DNA from: Calditrichales bacterium MX18-03 | GTDB lineage: Bacteria > Bacillota > Clostridia > Lutisporales > Lutisporaceae | Length of the DNA: 64,000 nucleotides | Direction: 5' to 3' | Assembly: GCA_021083345.1 (NCBI GenBank) | Contig: JAJGRE010000002.1 | Location: 682,001-746,000 of the forward strand | In this document: positions 9,013 through 17,609 of the stretch, piece by piece | How the letters are laid out: each line of letters begins with the position of its first letter | Numbering within the stretch: the first letter of the stretch is position 1 | Translations under genes and position numbers: made by a program | Notes under the pieces: generated by a model | The model's database searches: none | What the model saw: only the letters and a program-made list of their open reading frames with translations | Told to the model about the DNA's origin: nothing

Positions 9013-9348
9013 ACGCCCACCTCCCAAAATATGTTTCTTCCATGAATCTATTTTATTCGAACCGCTGCCAATAGTGAAATCCAGCAATCCTTCAAACCTT
9101 AATCCGGCAAGCTGCCTCTGCCTGTCAACAGAATTTCTTCGGTTTTCTCTTATTATATCTCATTTTCTCTTGACAACTTCCCATTTTAACTTTAATATAT
9201 AATCAGAAAATGAAGAAAGGGTTATGGTGTCGGCACTGTAACCCTTTCTTATATTATGTAAACTCAATTCATCGGACCTGGAAACACAAACCCCGGTTTG
9301 CTCATTGGGAAGACTTGCTTCTCAGATGATCCAACCGGGGTACTGTTT
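9013..9348. other. Intergenic region with helD -10 box and two hairpins
   Basis: No coding gene is seen here. On the minus strand a TATAAT box (complement of 9152-9157) probably belongs to helD. On the plus strand TTGACA (9170-9175), 17 bp and TAATAT (9193-9198) form a good promoter pointing rightward, with no coding gene in front of it. Two strong hairpins follow at 9213-9250 and 9290-9341. Confidence 0.55.
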
Positions 9349-9350
9349 TT
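9205..9350 (+). ncRNA. Candidate small RNA
   Basis: The plus-strand promoter at 9170-9198 would start a transcript near 9205. It contains a perfect 12-bp stem (AAGAAAGGGTTA, 9213-9224, with 9239-9250) extended by GTG/CAC inside. A second long hairpin has an outer stem ACCCCGGTT (9290-9298) with 9333-9341 and an inner stem TGGGAAG/CTTCTCA. The second hairpin is followed four bases later by five T. No start codon with a ribosome site lies inside. The 3' end abuts the stop of the 63-residue gene on the other strand, so the hairpin could instead serve only as that gene's terminator. Confidence 0.3.
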
Positions 9351-9540
9351 AATGCAGATTGTGTTCATATAGTGACAATATACCGCTTAGGCTTTTCAGC
9401 GCATTTTTTTCGCTGACATACAGCCTGACCTTGCCCGTCAATTTTTTGTTATATCTGATTTTCTGGTCCCTCTTGAAGAAGTTCACGATCTGGTTTCCTT
9501 GGTTCCCGGAACTGCTCACAAATTTGATACCCGCTTTCAT
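9349..9540 (-). CDS. Small basic hypothetical protein
   Basis: 63 residues, not recognised, strongly basic (MKAGIKFVSSSGNQGNQ, then FFKRDQKIRYNKKLTGKVRL). The ATG at 9538-9540 has AAAGGGGTGG upstream at a slightly short distance. No signal peptide or membrane helix. It is flanked downstream by the hairpin at 9290-9341 and upstream by manA on the same strand, 155 bp away. Length and basicity allow a nucleic-acid-binding role, but nothing proves it. Confidence 0.45.
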   Translation of the reverse strand: MKAGIKFVSSSGNQGNQIVNFFKRDQKIRYNKKLTGKVRLYVSEKNALKSLSGILSLYEHNLH

Positions 9541-9695
9541 ATTGCCACCCCTTTCACTTTTACTCCAAGTGACTGCTTGCTGCTCTGTAAAGTTAATTGT
9601 ACATTTACCTGTCCGCTCCTGTCAATTCCCATTTAGCATGTCTTCAACTTTTAATCGCCATGTAATATGGCTGTAACCTGGCTGAAAAGACTGGT

Positions 9696-10553
9696 TCAAG
9701 CGATAGACTCAATGCATTTTATGTCTTGTTGACAATCGATATGCACAGATTTGCCATAATCATGCGGTATGACTACTGTATCGCCTTTCACTGCGTGTAT
9801 GATACCCTCATCAAATAATATCGCTGCGCTGCCTTCCAGCAATGACCATATCAACGGTCTTGCTTTCTGCATTTCTACCCGTGCTCCGGCATCATAGGCA
9901 TAATAGGTAACGCAGAAATAAGGGCAAGTTATCAGATTCAAGCCCTTTTGAGGCTTCATATCAAAAATATTCCTGATTTCTGGCTGACTTGCTCCGAAGT
10001 CCATCACCTCAAGTGCTTTTTCCACATGCAGTTCCCTTGCCTTCCCGTTCCCATCCGTCCTTCCCCAGTCGTAAAGCCGGTATGTCAGATCGGAAGGCTG
10101 CTGCACTTCATATGCCACAATGCCTTTTCCCAACGTATGGACGGTACCGGCCGGAATATAAATGCAGTCGCCTTTTCTGACTTTGACATAATTCAAAATG
10201 CTTTCCAATGTGTTTTTTTCAATATGCATCAATAATTCTTCCCTATGAACAGGTTTTGCAAACCCATGAATAACAAATGAATCCTCACTGCATTCCAATA
10301 TTACCCACATTTCGCTTTTTCCATTCATTTGCTTCTCATGCTTCTGTGCGTAAGCATCATCCGGATGCACCTGTAATGACAGGACATCATCGGAATCCAG
10401 CAGCTTTACCAGAACCCGGATCCCCTGTTCTCCCAAGGGTGTTTCCCAGCTTTCACCCATCCTGCAGCCTTCAAAAAACTTGTGATAGTGCAGCAGGCGC
10501 CTTCCTCCCCATATCCTTTCCTTCAGAACCGGCTGAGTCTTGTAAGGCAGCAT
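9696..10553 (-). CDS. manA: Mannose-6-phosphate isomerase, class I
   Basis: 285 residues, the short bacterial form. Interconverts fructose 6-phosphate and mannose 6-phosphate, feeding GDP-mannose and cell-surface sugars. Metal ligands are visible in LQVHPDDAYA (about residue 80), the glutamate of EMWVILE (about 103) and the histidine of IPAGTVHTLGKG (about 151). The substrate-site run EVQQPSDLTYRLYDWGR follows. The N-terminus KERIWGGRRLLHY matches the family start. It stands alone between the small gene at 9349 and the inverted-repeat element at 10652. Confidence 0.94.
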   Translation of the reverse strand: MLPYKTQPVLKERIWGGRRLLHYHKFFEGCRMGESWETPLGEQGIRVLVKLLDSDDVLSLQVHPDDAYAQKHEKQMNGKSEMWVILECSEDSFVIHGFAKPVHREELLMHIEKNTLESILNYVKVRKGDCIYIPAGTVHTLGKGIVAYEVQQPSDLTYRLYDWGRTDGNGKARELHVEKALEVMDFGASQPEIRNIFDMKPQKGLNLITCPYFCVTYYAYDAGARVEMQKARPLIWSLLEGSAAILFDEGIIHAVKGDTVVIPHDYGKSVHIDCQQDIKCIESIA

Positions 10554-10651
10554 CCTATCCCCCCCGGCAGTTTACCCAACATCCTTAATACAATTTATTA
10601 AGGTACAAGAAAATGTGGAACCCTGGGGGGCCGGTATAATTTTGCACGAAA

Positions 10652-10965
10652 AAAGCTATTGATCCATCGATAAACATTGTTGACAAACCTTGATTGTACG
10701 GTAGATATGTATAAGCCCGTATTGCAATCCTTATCAGAAAGGACTAATTGCTCGTATTATTAAAAAGTCTAACGGTTCAAAACGCTCATCCATGAGCTAC
10801 GACAAGCTTTTGAACCTAGCCTGGCGTCCGTGCCAGTCTTACGGCTTTTGAATAATCCTTCGCAAAGTCCTTTTAGCTGACCGAATTGGAGATACGTCAT
10901 TATACATATCACCGTTAAATGTAGGTTTGTCATACAACTGTAGTGATTACCGAATCAATAGCTTT
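10652..10965. repeat. 314-bp imperfect inverted-repeat element (MITE-like or structured RNA)
   Basis: The ends are perfect 12-bp inverted repeats, AAAGCTATTGAT (10652-10663) and its complement (10954-10965). Moving inward, the arms continue to match in blocks: TGACAAACCT, GATATGTATAA, AAAGGACT and TTATT/AAAAG all recur in inverted order. The middle holds two local hairpins: GGTTCAAAA with CTTTTGAACC around 10775-10818, and CTGGC with GCCAG. No reading frame fits. Element length and symmetry resemble a miniature inverted-repeat transposable element; no clear target duplication is visible. It fills the gap between manA and sdpI. Confidence 0.6.
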
Positions 10966-10986
10966 AACCAATCATAAATCTTCTTT

Positions 10987-11652
10987 CTAGCTGCTTTTCT
11001 TCGTAAGATTCCTGAATATGATATAGGAATATACGCAGGGGATCAACCCTGCTGCCAGCATGGCCACGAAGAAAATCACCTGGCTTGCACTGTGATCGAT
11101 AAATGCGGCTACAGCACTGACCGCACCTGCAGCTACCCACATAGGACCGGCCATTCTGTGAGTACGCCGCCACACCTCTTCACTGGCCAGTGTCCATGGA
11201 GTCTTTATTCCCACAAAGTAATTGTGCTTGATTCTCCCCATGGCATTGCCCATAAGCAGAATCAGAAGCGCTACGCCAAGCTTGACCAGTAATCCCGTAT
11301 TCACCGGATAGCCCAGGGCTGCCGCCAGAATGACGCCGTGAATACCCATTATGAAGACGACCAAAATGCTTTTAAAAAACTGATAGGTGGTTTCAAAGTT
11401 TTTGTAATTTGCTTTTTTGGGGTCGATATAGGGCAGTAAAAAAAACATCAGATAAAGGCCTGTGGCAATCAACGGCTGCCCGAAGGCACCGAACAGTCTG
11501 GAGGAATAGCCGTCAATCTCTCCCTTAAAATTCCAATGGCTCGGTACACGCTCCGGCATCATGGGATATACATACAGCGAAACGGCAAAGCCCATTGCCA
11601 GTATCAACAGCAAGATCCATTCTTTTTTTATAAAGTTACTTATTTTTTTCAT
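10987..11652 (-). CDS. sdpI: SdpI-family membrane protein
   Basis: 221 residues with six predicted membrane helices. The N-terminal DUF1648 segment (WILLLILAMGFAVSLYVYP, then MPERVPSHWNFKGEIDGYSS) and the C-terminal SdpI segment (GNAMGRIKHNYFVGIKTPWT, W-RTHR) match Bacillus SdpI, which confers immunity to the SDP toxin and signals to SdpR. The ATG at 11650-11652 has GGTGAGG 6 nt upstream; the longer frame extends into sdpR. It overlaps the end of sdpR by 17 bp, so the two are translationally linked. No SDP toxin gene is in the window, so its present role may be general envelope homeostasis. Confidence 0.88.
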   Translation of the reverse strand: MKKISNFIKKEWILLLILAMGFAVSLYVYPMMPERVPSHWNFKGEIDGYSSRLFGAFGQPLIATGLYLMFFLLPYIDPKKANYKNFETTYQFFKSILVVFIMGIHGVILAAALGYPVNTGLLVKLGVALLILLMGNAMGRIKHNYFVGIKTPWTLASEEVWRRTHRMAGPMWVAAGAVSAVAAFIDHSASQVIFFVAMLAAGLIPCVYSYIIFRNLTKKSS

Positions 11653-11935
11653 GTTCAACCTCACCTTCCCCTTGATGGAATAAATTAAAAAACCAGCCAA
11701 CAACCTCCTGAAAGACTGTGGTATTCAAAGAATAATAGATGTTCTGCCCTTTCCGCTCATCCTGCACCAGCTGCGCTTGCTTCAGCGCATTCAGGTGATG
11801 CGAGATGCTGGGCTTTGTCATGTCGAAATGCTCTGCAATTTCGCCTGCCGTCATGTCCCGCTCTTTAAGCAGCAGGATGATGGCGCGCCTGGTTGGATCG
11901 GACAATGCTTTAAACGGTAGATTCAAAACCGACAT
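11636..11935 (-). CDS. sdpR: SdpR-like ArsR-family autorepressor
   Basis: 99 residues, a winged helix protein of the ArsR type: FKALSDPTRRAIILLL at the start, the recognition helix region TAGEIAEHFDMTKPSISHHL at residues 29-48, and the wing with KGQNIYYSLNTT. There are no cysteine metal sites, as expected for SdpR rather than metal sensors. The ATG at 11933-11935 has a GAGG site. It is the first gene of sdpR-sdpI and lies just behind a long palindrome that overlaps its own transcription start, so autorepression is strongly suggested. Confidence 0.9.
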   Translation of the reverse strand: MSVLNLPFKALSDPTRRAIILLLKERDMTAGEIAEHFDMTKPSISHHLNALKQAQLVQDERKGQNIYYSLNTTVFQEVVGWFFNLFHQGEGEVEHEKNK

Positions 11936-11959
11936 ACGATCGCCTCATCACTTTTCATA

Positions 11960-11995
11960 ATTTAGATATTTAGATAATTATCTAAATATCTAAAT
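11960..11995. promoter_or_regulatory. 36-bp perfect palindromic operator before sdpR
   Basis: A perfect dyad centred between 11977 and 11978, made of TTTAGATA units in alternating orientation. It begins two bases downstream of the -10 box and covers the expected transcription start, an ideal place for an ArsR-type repressor to block RNA polymerase. Its length would fit two adjacent dimers. Confidence 0.85.
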
Positions 11996-11997
11996 CC

Positions 11998-12026
11998 ATT
12001 ATAATACAAAATTTCATTTATAGCAA
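11998..12026 (-). promoter_or_regulatory. Promoter of sdpR-sdpI
   Basis: On the minus strand: TTGCTA (12021-12026), a 17-bp spacer, then a perfect TATAAT (11998-12003). Confidence 0.85.
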
Positions 12027-12030
12027 GGGG

Positions 12031-12060
12031 AAAAAGTAAAAGGACCGAAAATCCGATCCT
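12031..12060 (-). terminator. Intrinsic terminator after the MFS exporter gene
   Basis: On the minus strand AGGATCGGATTTTCGGTCCT (12041-12060) folds into a short hairpin, followed by TTTACTTTTT. One mismatch or bulge in the stem. Confidence 0.6.
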
Positions 12061-12066
12061 CTCTGA

Positions 12067-13527
12067 TTATGTCGAAGAGATGCTGCATCCTCTCGCCAGA
12101 GAAGTTGCTACTGCCACCAGTGCCAGGACTCCAGCCGCTGTCAGTGTGAAGCGGAAGGCCCCTGTGAAAGCCAGCTCCCAAAGCTGTGCTTCAGACAGCG
12201 TTTCTGAGGCAAACACTGCTTGCAGATGGTGCAGACGGCCGCTGAATAAAGCACCGGAAACAGCGACCCCTAGGACCATGCCCAGGTTGCGCATGGTGGC
12301 CAATAGCCCGGAGGCTATCCCCCGGCGGCTCGGAGGGACACACCCCATTATGGCGCTGTTGTTGGGCGTCTGAAAGATGCCTGACCCCAGGCCGACGGTG
12401 GCCATGGCAGCAATGATGACTGCCGGGGAGGACGCCGCATCCAAAGCGCTGATCTGCCAGATGCCCAGGACTGTCACTGCCATGCCGGCTGAGCTGATGT
12501 AGCGGCTGTCCACACGGTCGGACAGGGCGCCTGAAAGCGGTGCTGCCAGCATGGTCACTAGGGGCATGGGTATCATGAAAAGGCCCGCTTTGGAAGGAGG
12601 CAGTCCAAGCAGCTGCTGCAGGTAAAAGGGCATCAGCAGGATGATGGTAAACTGCGCCATATAATTCAGCAAGGCAGAGATGTTGCTCATGCTGAACAGC
12701 CTGCTTCGGAACAGGTCAAGATCCACCATGGGGTAAGCTATCCTTTTCTCAATGAGAATAAATGCACCCAGCAAGCAGAGACCGGCAAAGAGCGATAGCA
12801 AGATATATGGATTGCGCCAGCCGAACTTCTCGGTATAGCTCAAAGGCACCAGTAAGCAAAGCAAGGCAAGGAAAACGGCGGCAGCTCCATATTTGTCAAA
12901 AGGCTGAACCGCTTTTTCACCTGTCTCCGGTATGACTCTAGCCGCATACAGAGTACCCAGTATGCCAATAGGAATATTGATATAGAAAATACTCTGCCAT
13001 CCGAAGGCAGATGTCAGAAGTCCGCCCAAGACAGGTCCTGTCGTCAGGGCAACCGATACAGCAACTGCGATAAGGCCCAGCGACCTTCCCCGCTGCTGCG
13101 GCGGGGTTACAGCCGTTACAATGGCCGGGCCTATCGCCATGATCATGCCGGCACCTGCAGCCTGTATCCCGCGGAATACAATCAGCGGCATGATGCCGGG
13201 CGCCATTCCGCATAGCAGGGATCCGGCGGTGAAGATAACAAAGCCTGTGAGATAAATCCGTTTGTGTCCATACATATCGCCCAATCGGCCATATGTAAGC
13301 AGAAGGCTGCTTATAACCAGCAGATAAGCCATTACAACCCATTCCACGATGGAAAGGGATATGCCGAAATAACTGCCGATTCTGGGAAGCGCTATATTGA
13401 CGACGCTGGAGTCCAGTGCCGACATAAATGTGCCAATGCCCAATGCGAATAAAATTTTTCCTATGGGCTTTCTGTCTGCTGCTTCATTGTGCACTGCGTC
13501 TGAGTTATGTACTATATCTGTCTTCAT
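12067..13527 (-). CDS. MFS multidrug exporter, DHA2 (EmrB/QacA) family
   Basis: About 486 residues with 14 predicted membrane helices. Hallmarks are the motif D1-like DSSVVNIALPRIG in helix 1, motif A GRLGDMYGHKRIYL between helices 2 and 3, and motif C ALTTGPVLGGLLTSAFGWQ in helix 5. Exports drugs or other amphiphiles by proton antiport. ATGs at 13525-13527 and 13528-13530 are both possible; GGAGG lies 7 nt before the first and 4 nt before the second. The gene is monocistronic and convergent with nothing nearby. Confidence 0.88.
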   Translation of the reverse strand: MKTDIVHNSDAVHNEAADRKPIGKILFALGIGTFMSALDSSVVNIALPRIGSYFGISLSIVEWVVMAYLLVISSLLLTYGRLGDMYGHKRIYLTGFVIFTAGSLLCGMAPGIMPLIVFRGIQAAGAGMIMAIGPAIVTAVTPPQQRGRSLGLIAVAVSVALTTGPVLGGLLTSAFGWQSIFYINIPIGILGTLYAARVIPETGEKAVQPFDKYGAAAVFLALLCLLVPLSYTEKFGWRNPYILLSLFAGLCLLGAFILIEKRIAYPMVDLDLFRSRLFSMSNISALLNYMAQFTIILLMPFYLQQLLGLPPSKAGLFMIPMPLVTMLAAPLSGALSDRVDSRYISSAGMAVTVLGIWQISALDAASSPAVIIAAMATVGLGSGIFQTPNNSAIMGCVPPSRRGIASGLLATMRNLGMVLGVAVSGALFSGRLHHLQAVFASETLSEAQLWELAFTGAFRFTLTAAGVLALVAVATSLARGCSISST

Positions 13528-13629
13528 CATATGTCCTCCACTATTTGTGTAAGTGAACGCATAACGCTTCAATATTCATCTGCTTAATGTCTATCACTAA
13601 TGGTTTCTCCAGGTTTCGGATAACACGCG

Positions 13630-14685
13630 CTATACGATGAACCCCTTTTCAACCGGGTCCGCAGCATCCGCCATCAGGCAATTGCAGCCGGTGATGTGGG
13701 CGCTGCCTGTAATTTCAGGGATGACTGCTTCAAAGTCTCCCACCTTTGTTTTCCCTATGATGCGTCCTTTGAATATTGTTCCGATGATGCTTTCGTACCG
13801 GAAGGGCTGATCCATGCCAATCTCCCCTTTGTCGTACAGCAGTGCCAGCTTGGCGCTGGTCCCTGTTCCGCAGGGAGACCGGTCGAATTGTCCCGTACCG
13901 AACACCACTACATTCCGACGGTCCGCCGCCCCGCTCAATGCCGGTCCGTAAATTTCCACCAGGTCCACAGTCCTGATATGCGTTTTTTCCGGATGCTGTA
14001 TGGGTATGGTATCATTGATAATCTGACGGAGCAGCAGTGCCTTTTCCATGATCTGCGGCATATTGGCGGGCAGCAGATCCACGCCCAGCTCCGATGCCTC
14101 TATGATAGCAAAGAAGCTGCCGCCAAAAGCGATGTCCAGCTTGACCACGCCTGTTCCGGGGAGCACCACCTCTATATCACGCTTGTAAACAAATGCAGGT
14201 ACGTTGACAAAAGATACCTCCTTCGCCTTTCCGTTCTCTACCCTGACTTTTGCTCTGACAAGCCCTGCAGGTGCTTCAAATACAACATCTGTATAAGGCT
14301 CCCGAGCCTCTAACATACCGGTCTCTACCACAGCTGTCGCTGCACCGATGGTGCCATGGCCGCACATATTCAGATAACCGCCGCCGTCCATAAAAACAAT
14401 GCCGAAATCCGCTTCTTCATCGATAGGCTCAAGCAGGATAGAGCCGAACATATCCCTGTGTCCCCTTGGCTCCAGCATAGCAATGGTCCGGACATCGTCC
14501 AGATGCTCTTCCATGTACTGTTTTTTTTCAGCCATGGTGGCCCCTAATACAGGTGGGATGCCGTCAATCAGGATCCGTGTCGGCTCCCCTTCAGTGTGGC
14601 AGTCAATGGCATACATCTGCCGGTATTTTTCCTCCCCAAAAAGCTTGCAATCCCAGGCTGTACTCTTTTCCCAAGGTTTCCACAT
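13630..14685 (-). CDS. prdF: Proline racemase
   Basis: 351 residues. Interconverts L- and D-proline by a two-base mechanism; in Clostridia it feeds D-proline reductase. Both catalytic cysteines are present, Cys108 in NMCGHGTIG and Cys272 in DRSPCGTGTSA, which excludes the trans-3-hydroxyproline dehydratase branch where one is replaced by threonine. The close match to clostridial PrdF over LEPRGHRDMFG and ITGSAHITG favours proline over hydroxyproline as substrate, although a 4-hydroxyproline epimerase cannot be excluded. The ATG at 14683-14685 has GGAGGG 9 nt upstream and gives about 20 residues more than the usual N-terminus. No prdA/prdB genes lie next to it. Confidence 0.85.
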   Translation of the reverse strand: MWKPWEKSTAWDCKLFGEEKYRQMYAIDCHTEGEPTRILIDGIPPVLGATMAEKKQYMEEHLDDVRTIAMLEPRGHRDMFGSILLEPIDEEADFGIVFMDGGGYLNMCGHGTIGAATAVVETGMLEAREPYTDVVFEAPAGLVRAKVRVENGKAKEVSFVNVPAFVYKRDIEVVLPGTGVVKLDIAFGGSFFAIIEASELGVDLLPANMPQIMEKALLLRQIINDTIPIQHPEKTHIRTVDLVEIYGPALSGAADRRNVVVFGTGQFDRSPCGTGTSAKLALLYDKGEIGMDQPFRYESIIGTIFKGRIIGKTKVGDFEAVIPEITGSAHITGCNCLMADAADPVEKGFIV

Positions 14686-14822
14686 AAAGCATCACCCTCC
14701 TGAATCTGAATATTTACAATAATACAAAGGCAGGCTGTACCTCTACGATGCACAACCCGCCGTTTCTATTCCTCTATCTATTTATATTCGATTCCTTCTG
14801 GGATTTTCCTGCAAATCCATCA

Positions 14823-17267
14823 TTATTTGGCAACAATATTAATCAATCTGTTCTTGATAACAATAATCTTGGCAATCTGCTTGCCTTCCAGCAGGGCGTT
14901 TACCTCCGTGCTGCCCAGTGCAAGCGCTTCGACGCTCTTCTCATCTGCACTGGACGGTACCTCCAGCCTGCCTCTGACCTTGCCGTTGATCTGTACTGCG
15001 ATTTCCACCATATCCTTGACCAATGCCTTTTCGTCGTATATCGGCCAGGCCTCGTTGAATATGGAGTAAGCATAGTCCAGTTTCTCCCACATTTCCTCTG
15101 CAAAATGCGGTGCGAAGGGCGACAAGAGACGGAGCAGATCGGCAACGACACCTTCAAAGTACTTTACATTTTTGTCCTTGACATCCAGGTCGTATTTGTA
15201 GAGTGCATTCAGCAGTTCCATCATCTTGGCGATGGAGGTGTTGAACTGGAAAATCTCCGCATCCTTTGTAACGCCCTTGATTGCCAGGTGTCTGACATAG
15301 TTCAGCTCCTTTTCCTGAGAGCCGACTTCGTCAGTGGCATGCTGGCCTCTCAGCTCAATCAGCCGGTCGATAATCCTTTCCAATCGGCTGACAAATCTGG
15401 CTATCGCCTTAATGCCATCATCACTCCAAGGACCGCCGTCCACATAGTTGAAGCCGAAACCCAGATACATCCTGAATACATCGGAGCCATGCTCGTCAAT
15501 ATAGACATCCGGTGAAACAACATTGCCTCTTGACTTGCTCATTTTTTCCCCATCCGCGCCCAGGATCGTTCCCTGATGCACCAAAGACAGGTAAGGCTCG
15601 TCAAAGCTCAGATAGCCCATATCCCGCAGTGCCTTGTTGATGAACCGTGCATAGAGCAGGTGCATCGCAGCATGCTCTGCACCTCCGATATATTTGTCCA
15701 CCGGCAACATTTTATTGATCCATTGGGTGTCAAAGGGCTTCTCGGTGTTTTTGTTGTCCGCATAGCGCAGATGGTACCAGGAAGAGCAGACAAAGGTATC
15801 CAGCGTGTCGGGATCCCGAAGCGCCGGTTTGCCGCAGGCAGGGCAAACGGTATTCATGAATTCCTTGCTTTTCTTAAGCGGTGATTCACCATCGGGGGCA
15901 AATTCCACATCATAGGGAAGCAATACCGGCAGATCCTTTTCAGGAACCGGAACCACACCGCATGCCTCGCAATGGATGACAGGAATAGGGGTGCCCCAGT
16001 AACGCTGTCTGGATACCAACCAATCCCTCAGCCTGTAATTTATCTTCAGCTCACCCATAGCGTTGGCAGAGAGCGCTTCGGTTATCTTGACTCTTGCCTC
16101 TTCGGAGGTCATGCCGCTAAACGCACCGCTGTCTACCAATACGCCGTATTCTACAAAAGGAAGCTGATCATCCACCCCGTCTTTGCCTTTAATGACCCGC
16201 TTGATGGGCAGCCCGAACTTTTCAGCAAAGGCAAAATCCCGCTCGTCGTGACCCGGTACCGCCATGACGCAGCCCGTACCATAGCTGGCCAAAGCGTAGT
16301 CGGCTATCCAGATCTGAACCTTCTCGCCGGTTATGGGATGAATGGCGTAAGCTCCGGTGAAGACACCGGTCTTTTCTCTGGTAGTGGATAACCTGTCTAT
16401 TTCAGTTGCTTTTCTTGCAAAATCCTTATAGGCTGCAACAGCTTGCTTGCAGTCATCCGCTGCGATGGCATCCACCAGTTCCAGCTCAGGAGCCAAAACC
16501 ACGTAGGTGACGCCCATCAGCGTATCTGCCCTGGTTGTAAAGACTTTGAAGCTCAAGTCCTTGCCGTCGATCTTGAACTCGATCTCCGAGCCTTCCGACC
16601 TGCCAATCCAGTTTTTCTGGATTTTTTTTGTTTTTTCCGGCCAATCCAACCCCTCCACCATGTCCAGCAGTTCCTGTGCATAGGCTGTGATCCTGAAAAA
16701 CCACTGGGTCAGATTCCGCTTGGTCACTTCCGATTCACAGCGCTCACAGTGCCCGTCGATGACCTGCTCGTTTGCCAGGACTGTGTTGCACTTGGGGCAC
16801 CAGTTGACCGGCGCTTCCTTTCTATAGGCCAGGCCGTTCTCATAAAGCTTCAGGAACAGCCATTGATTCCATTTATAATACTCCGGCAGACAGGTAACCA
16901 CTTCATAATCCCAATCGAAGGTTGCACCCATCTCCCGCAGCTGCTGCTCCATCGTGGCGATATTCTGCATGGTGGAATCATGAGGATGGATGCCGGTCTT
17001 TATGGCGTAGTTTTCCGCCGGCAGACCAAAGGCATCAAAGCCCATGGGCTGGAAGATCTCATGGCCCTGCATCCGCTTCATGCGCGCCCAGGAATCGCTG
17101 AGACCGTAGTTGTACCAGTGGCCTACATGAAGCTTCGCTCCGGAGGGATAGGAGAACATCTCCAGGCAATACAGCTTATTATCCACTTTTTCAGGATGAA
17201 ATTTGTACAGTTGTGTTTCTTCCCATTTCTTTTGCCATTTCCGGTCAATATCTTTTGAATACGGCAT
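14823..17267 (-). CDS. leuS: Leucyl-tRNA synthetase
   Basis: 814 residues, the normal bacterial length. Charges tRNA-Leu in the cytoplasm. HIGH-type motif [18 protein letters not shown] near residue 40, zinc-binding cysteines around residues 160-178 ([17 protein letters not shown]), the CP1 editing domain with [15 protein letters not shown] near residue 335, and the KMSKS loop [12 protein letters not shown] near residue 577. The ATG at 17265-17267 has GGAG 9 nt upstream. Expression is controlled by the T-box leader directly upstream. Confidence 0.97.
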   Translation of the reverse strand: MPYSKDIDRKWQKKWEETQLYKFHPEKVDNKLYCLEMFSYPSGAKLHVGHWYNYGLSDSWARMKRMQGHEIFQPMGFDAFGLPAENYAIKTGIHPHDSTMQNIATMEQQLREMGATFDWDYEVVTCLPEYYKWNQWLFLKLYENGLAYRKEAPVNWCPKCNTVLANEQVIDGHCERCESEVTKRNLTQWFFRITAYAQELLDMVEGLDWPEKTKKIQKNWIGRSEGSEIEFKIDGKDLSFKVFTTRADTLMGVTYVVLAPELELVDAIAADDCKQAVAAYKDFARKATEIDRLSTTREKTGVFTGAYAIHPITGEKVQIWIADYALASYGTGCVMAVPGHDERDFAFAEKFGLPIKRVIKGKDGVDDQLPFVEYGVLVDSGAFSGMTSEEARVKITEALSANAMGELKINYRLRDWLVSRQRYWGTPIPVIHCEACGVVPVPEKDLPVLLPYDVEFAPDGESPLKKSKEFMNTVCPACGKPALRDPDTLDTFVCSSWYHLRYADNKNTEKPFDTQWINKMLPVDKYIGGAEHAAMHLLYARFINKALRDMGYLSFDEPYLSLVHQGTILGADGEKMSKSRGNVVSPDVYIDEHGSDVFRMYLGFGFNYVDGGPWSDDGIKAIARFVSRLERIIDRLIELRGQHATDEVGSQEKELNYVRHLAIKGVTKDAEIFQFNTSIAKMMELLNALYKYDLDVKDKNVKYFEGVVADLLRLLSPFAPHFAEEMWEKLDYAYSIFNEAWPIYDEKALVKDMVEIAVQINGKVRGRLEVPSSADEKSVEALALGSTEVNALLEGKQIAKIIVIKNRLINIVAK

Positions 17268-17283
17268 TTTTTACAACTCCTTT

Positions 17284-17575
17284 TTATTGTAGCAATAAAA
17301 AAAGCTCCATCTCAAAAGAGACGGAACTTGTTCCGCGGTACCACTCTGTTTGACGCTCCACGTAGTATGAAGCGCCCACTCCATGCCCCTGTAACGGCGG
17401 GAACCGGCATGCCTTACTCTGTTCAGGCTGCTGCTCCTGGGTGAGTTCAAAGAATTGCAACTGCCGGCTCGCACCAAGAATAAAAATTGAAAACGCCTGC
17501 ACTTTCGTTTTTATTCCAACCGGCTCTCTGAAAGTTCCCCATTCTTTTACTGGTCCCGTTCTTCGCATTTTGCTG
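17284..17575 (-). promoter_or_regulatory. Leucine T-box leader
   Basis: On the minus strand the leader has a Stem I region, then TTTGAACTCACCC in which the CTC specifier (complement of 17443-17445) fits tRNA-Leu. Near the end comes the T-box core GTGGTACCGCGGAAC and a terminator, GTTCCGTCTC paired with GAGATGGAGC and followed by seven T. Uncharged tRNA-Leu would stabilise the antiterminator and permit leuS transcription. Confidence 0.93.
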
Positions 17576-17580
17576 GAAAA

Positions 17581-17609
17581 ATCATATCATATTTTTTCTC
17601 AAAAGTCAA
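17581..17609 (-). promoter_or_regulatory. Promoter of the leuS leader
   Basis: On the minus strand TTGACT (17604-17609), 17 bp, TATGAT (17581-17586). The -35 box overlaps the stop codon of the upstream glycosidase gene. Confidence 0.8.

Noticed and set aside
17284-17575. Short minus-strand frames upstream of leuS
   Set aside because: They coincide with the T-box leader and have no ribosome sites.
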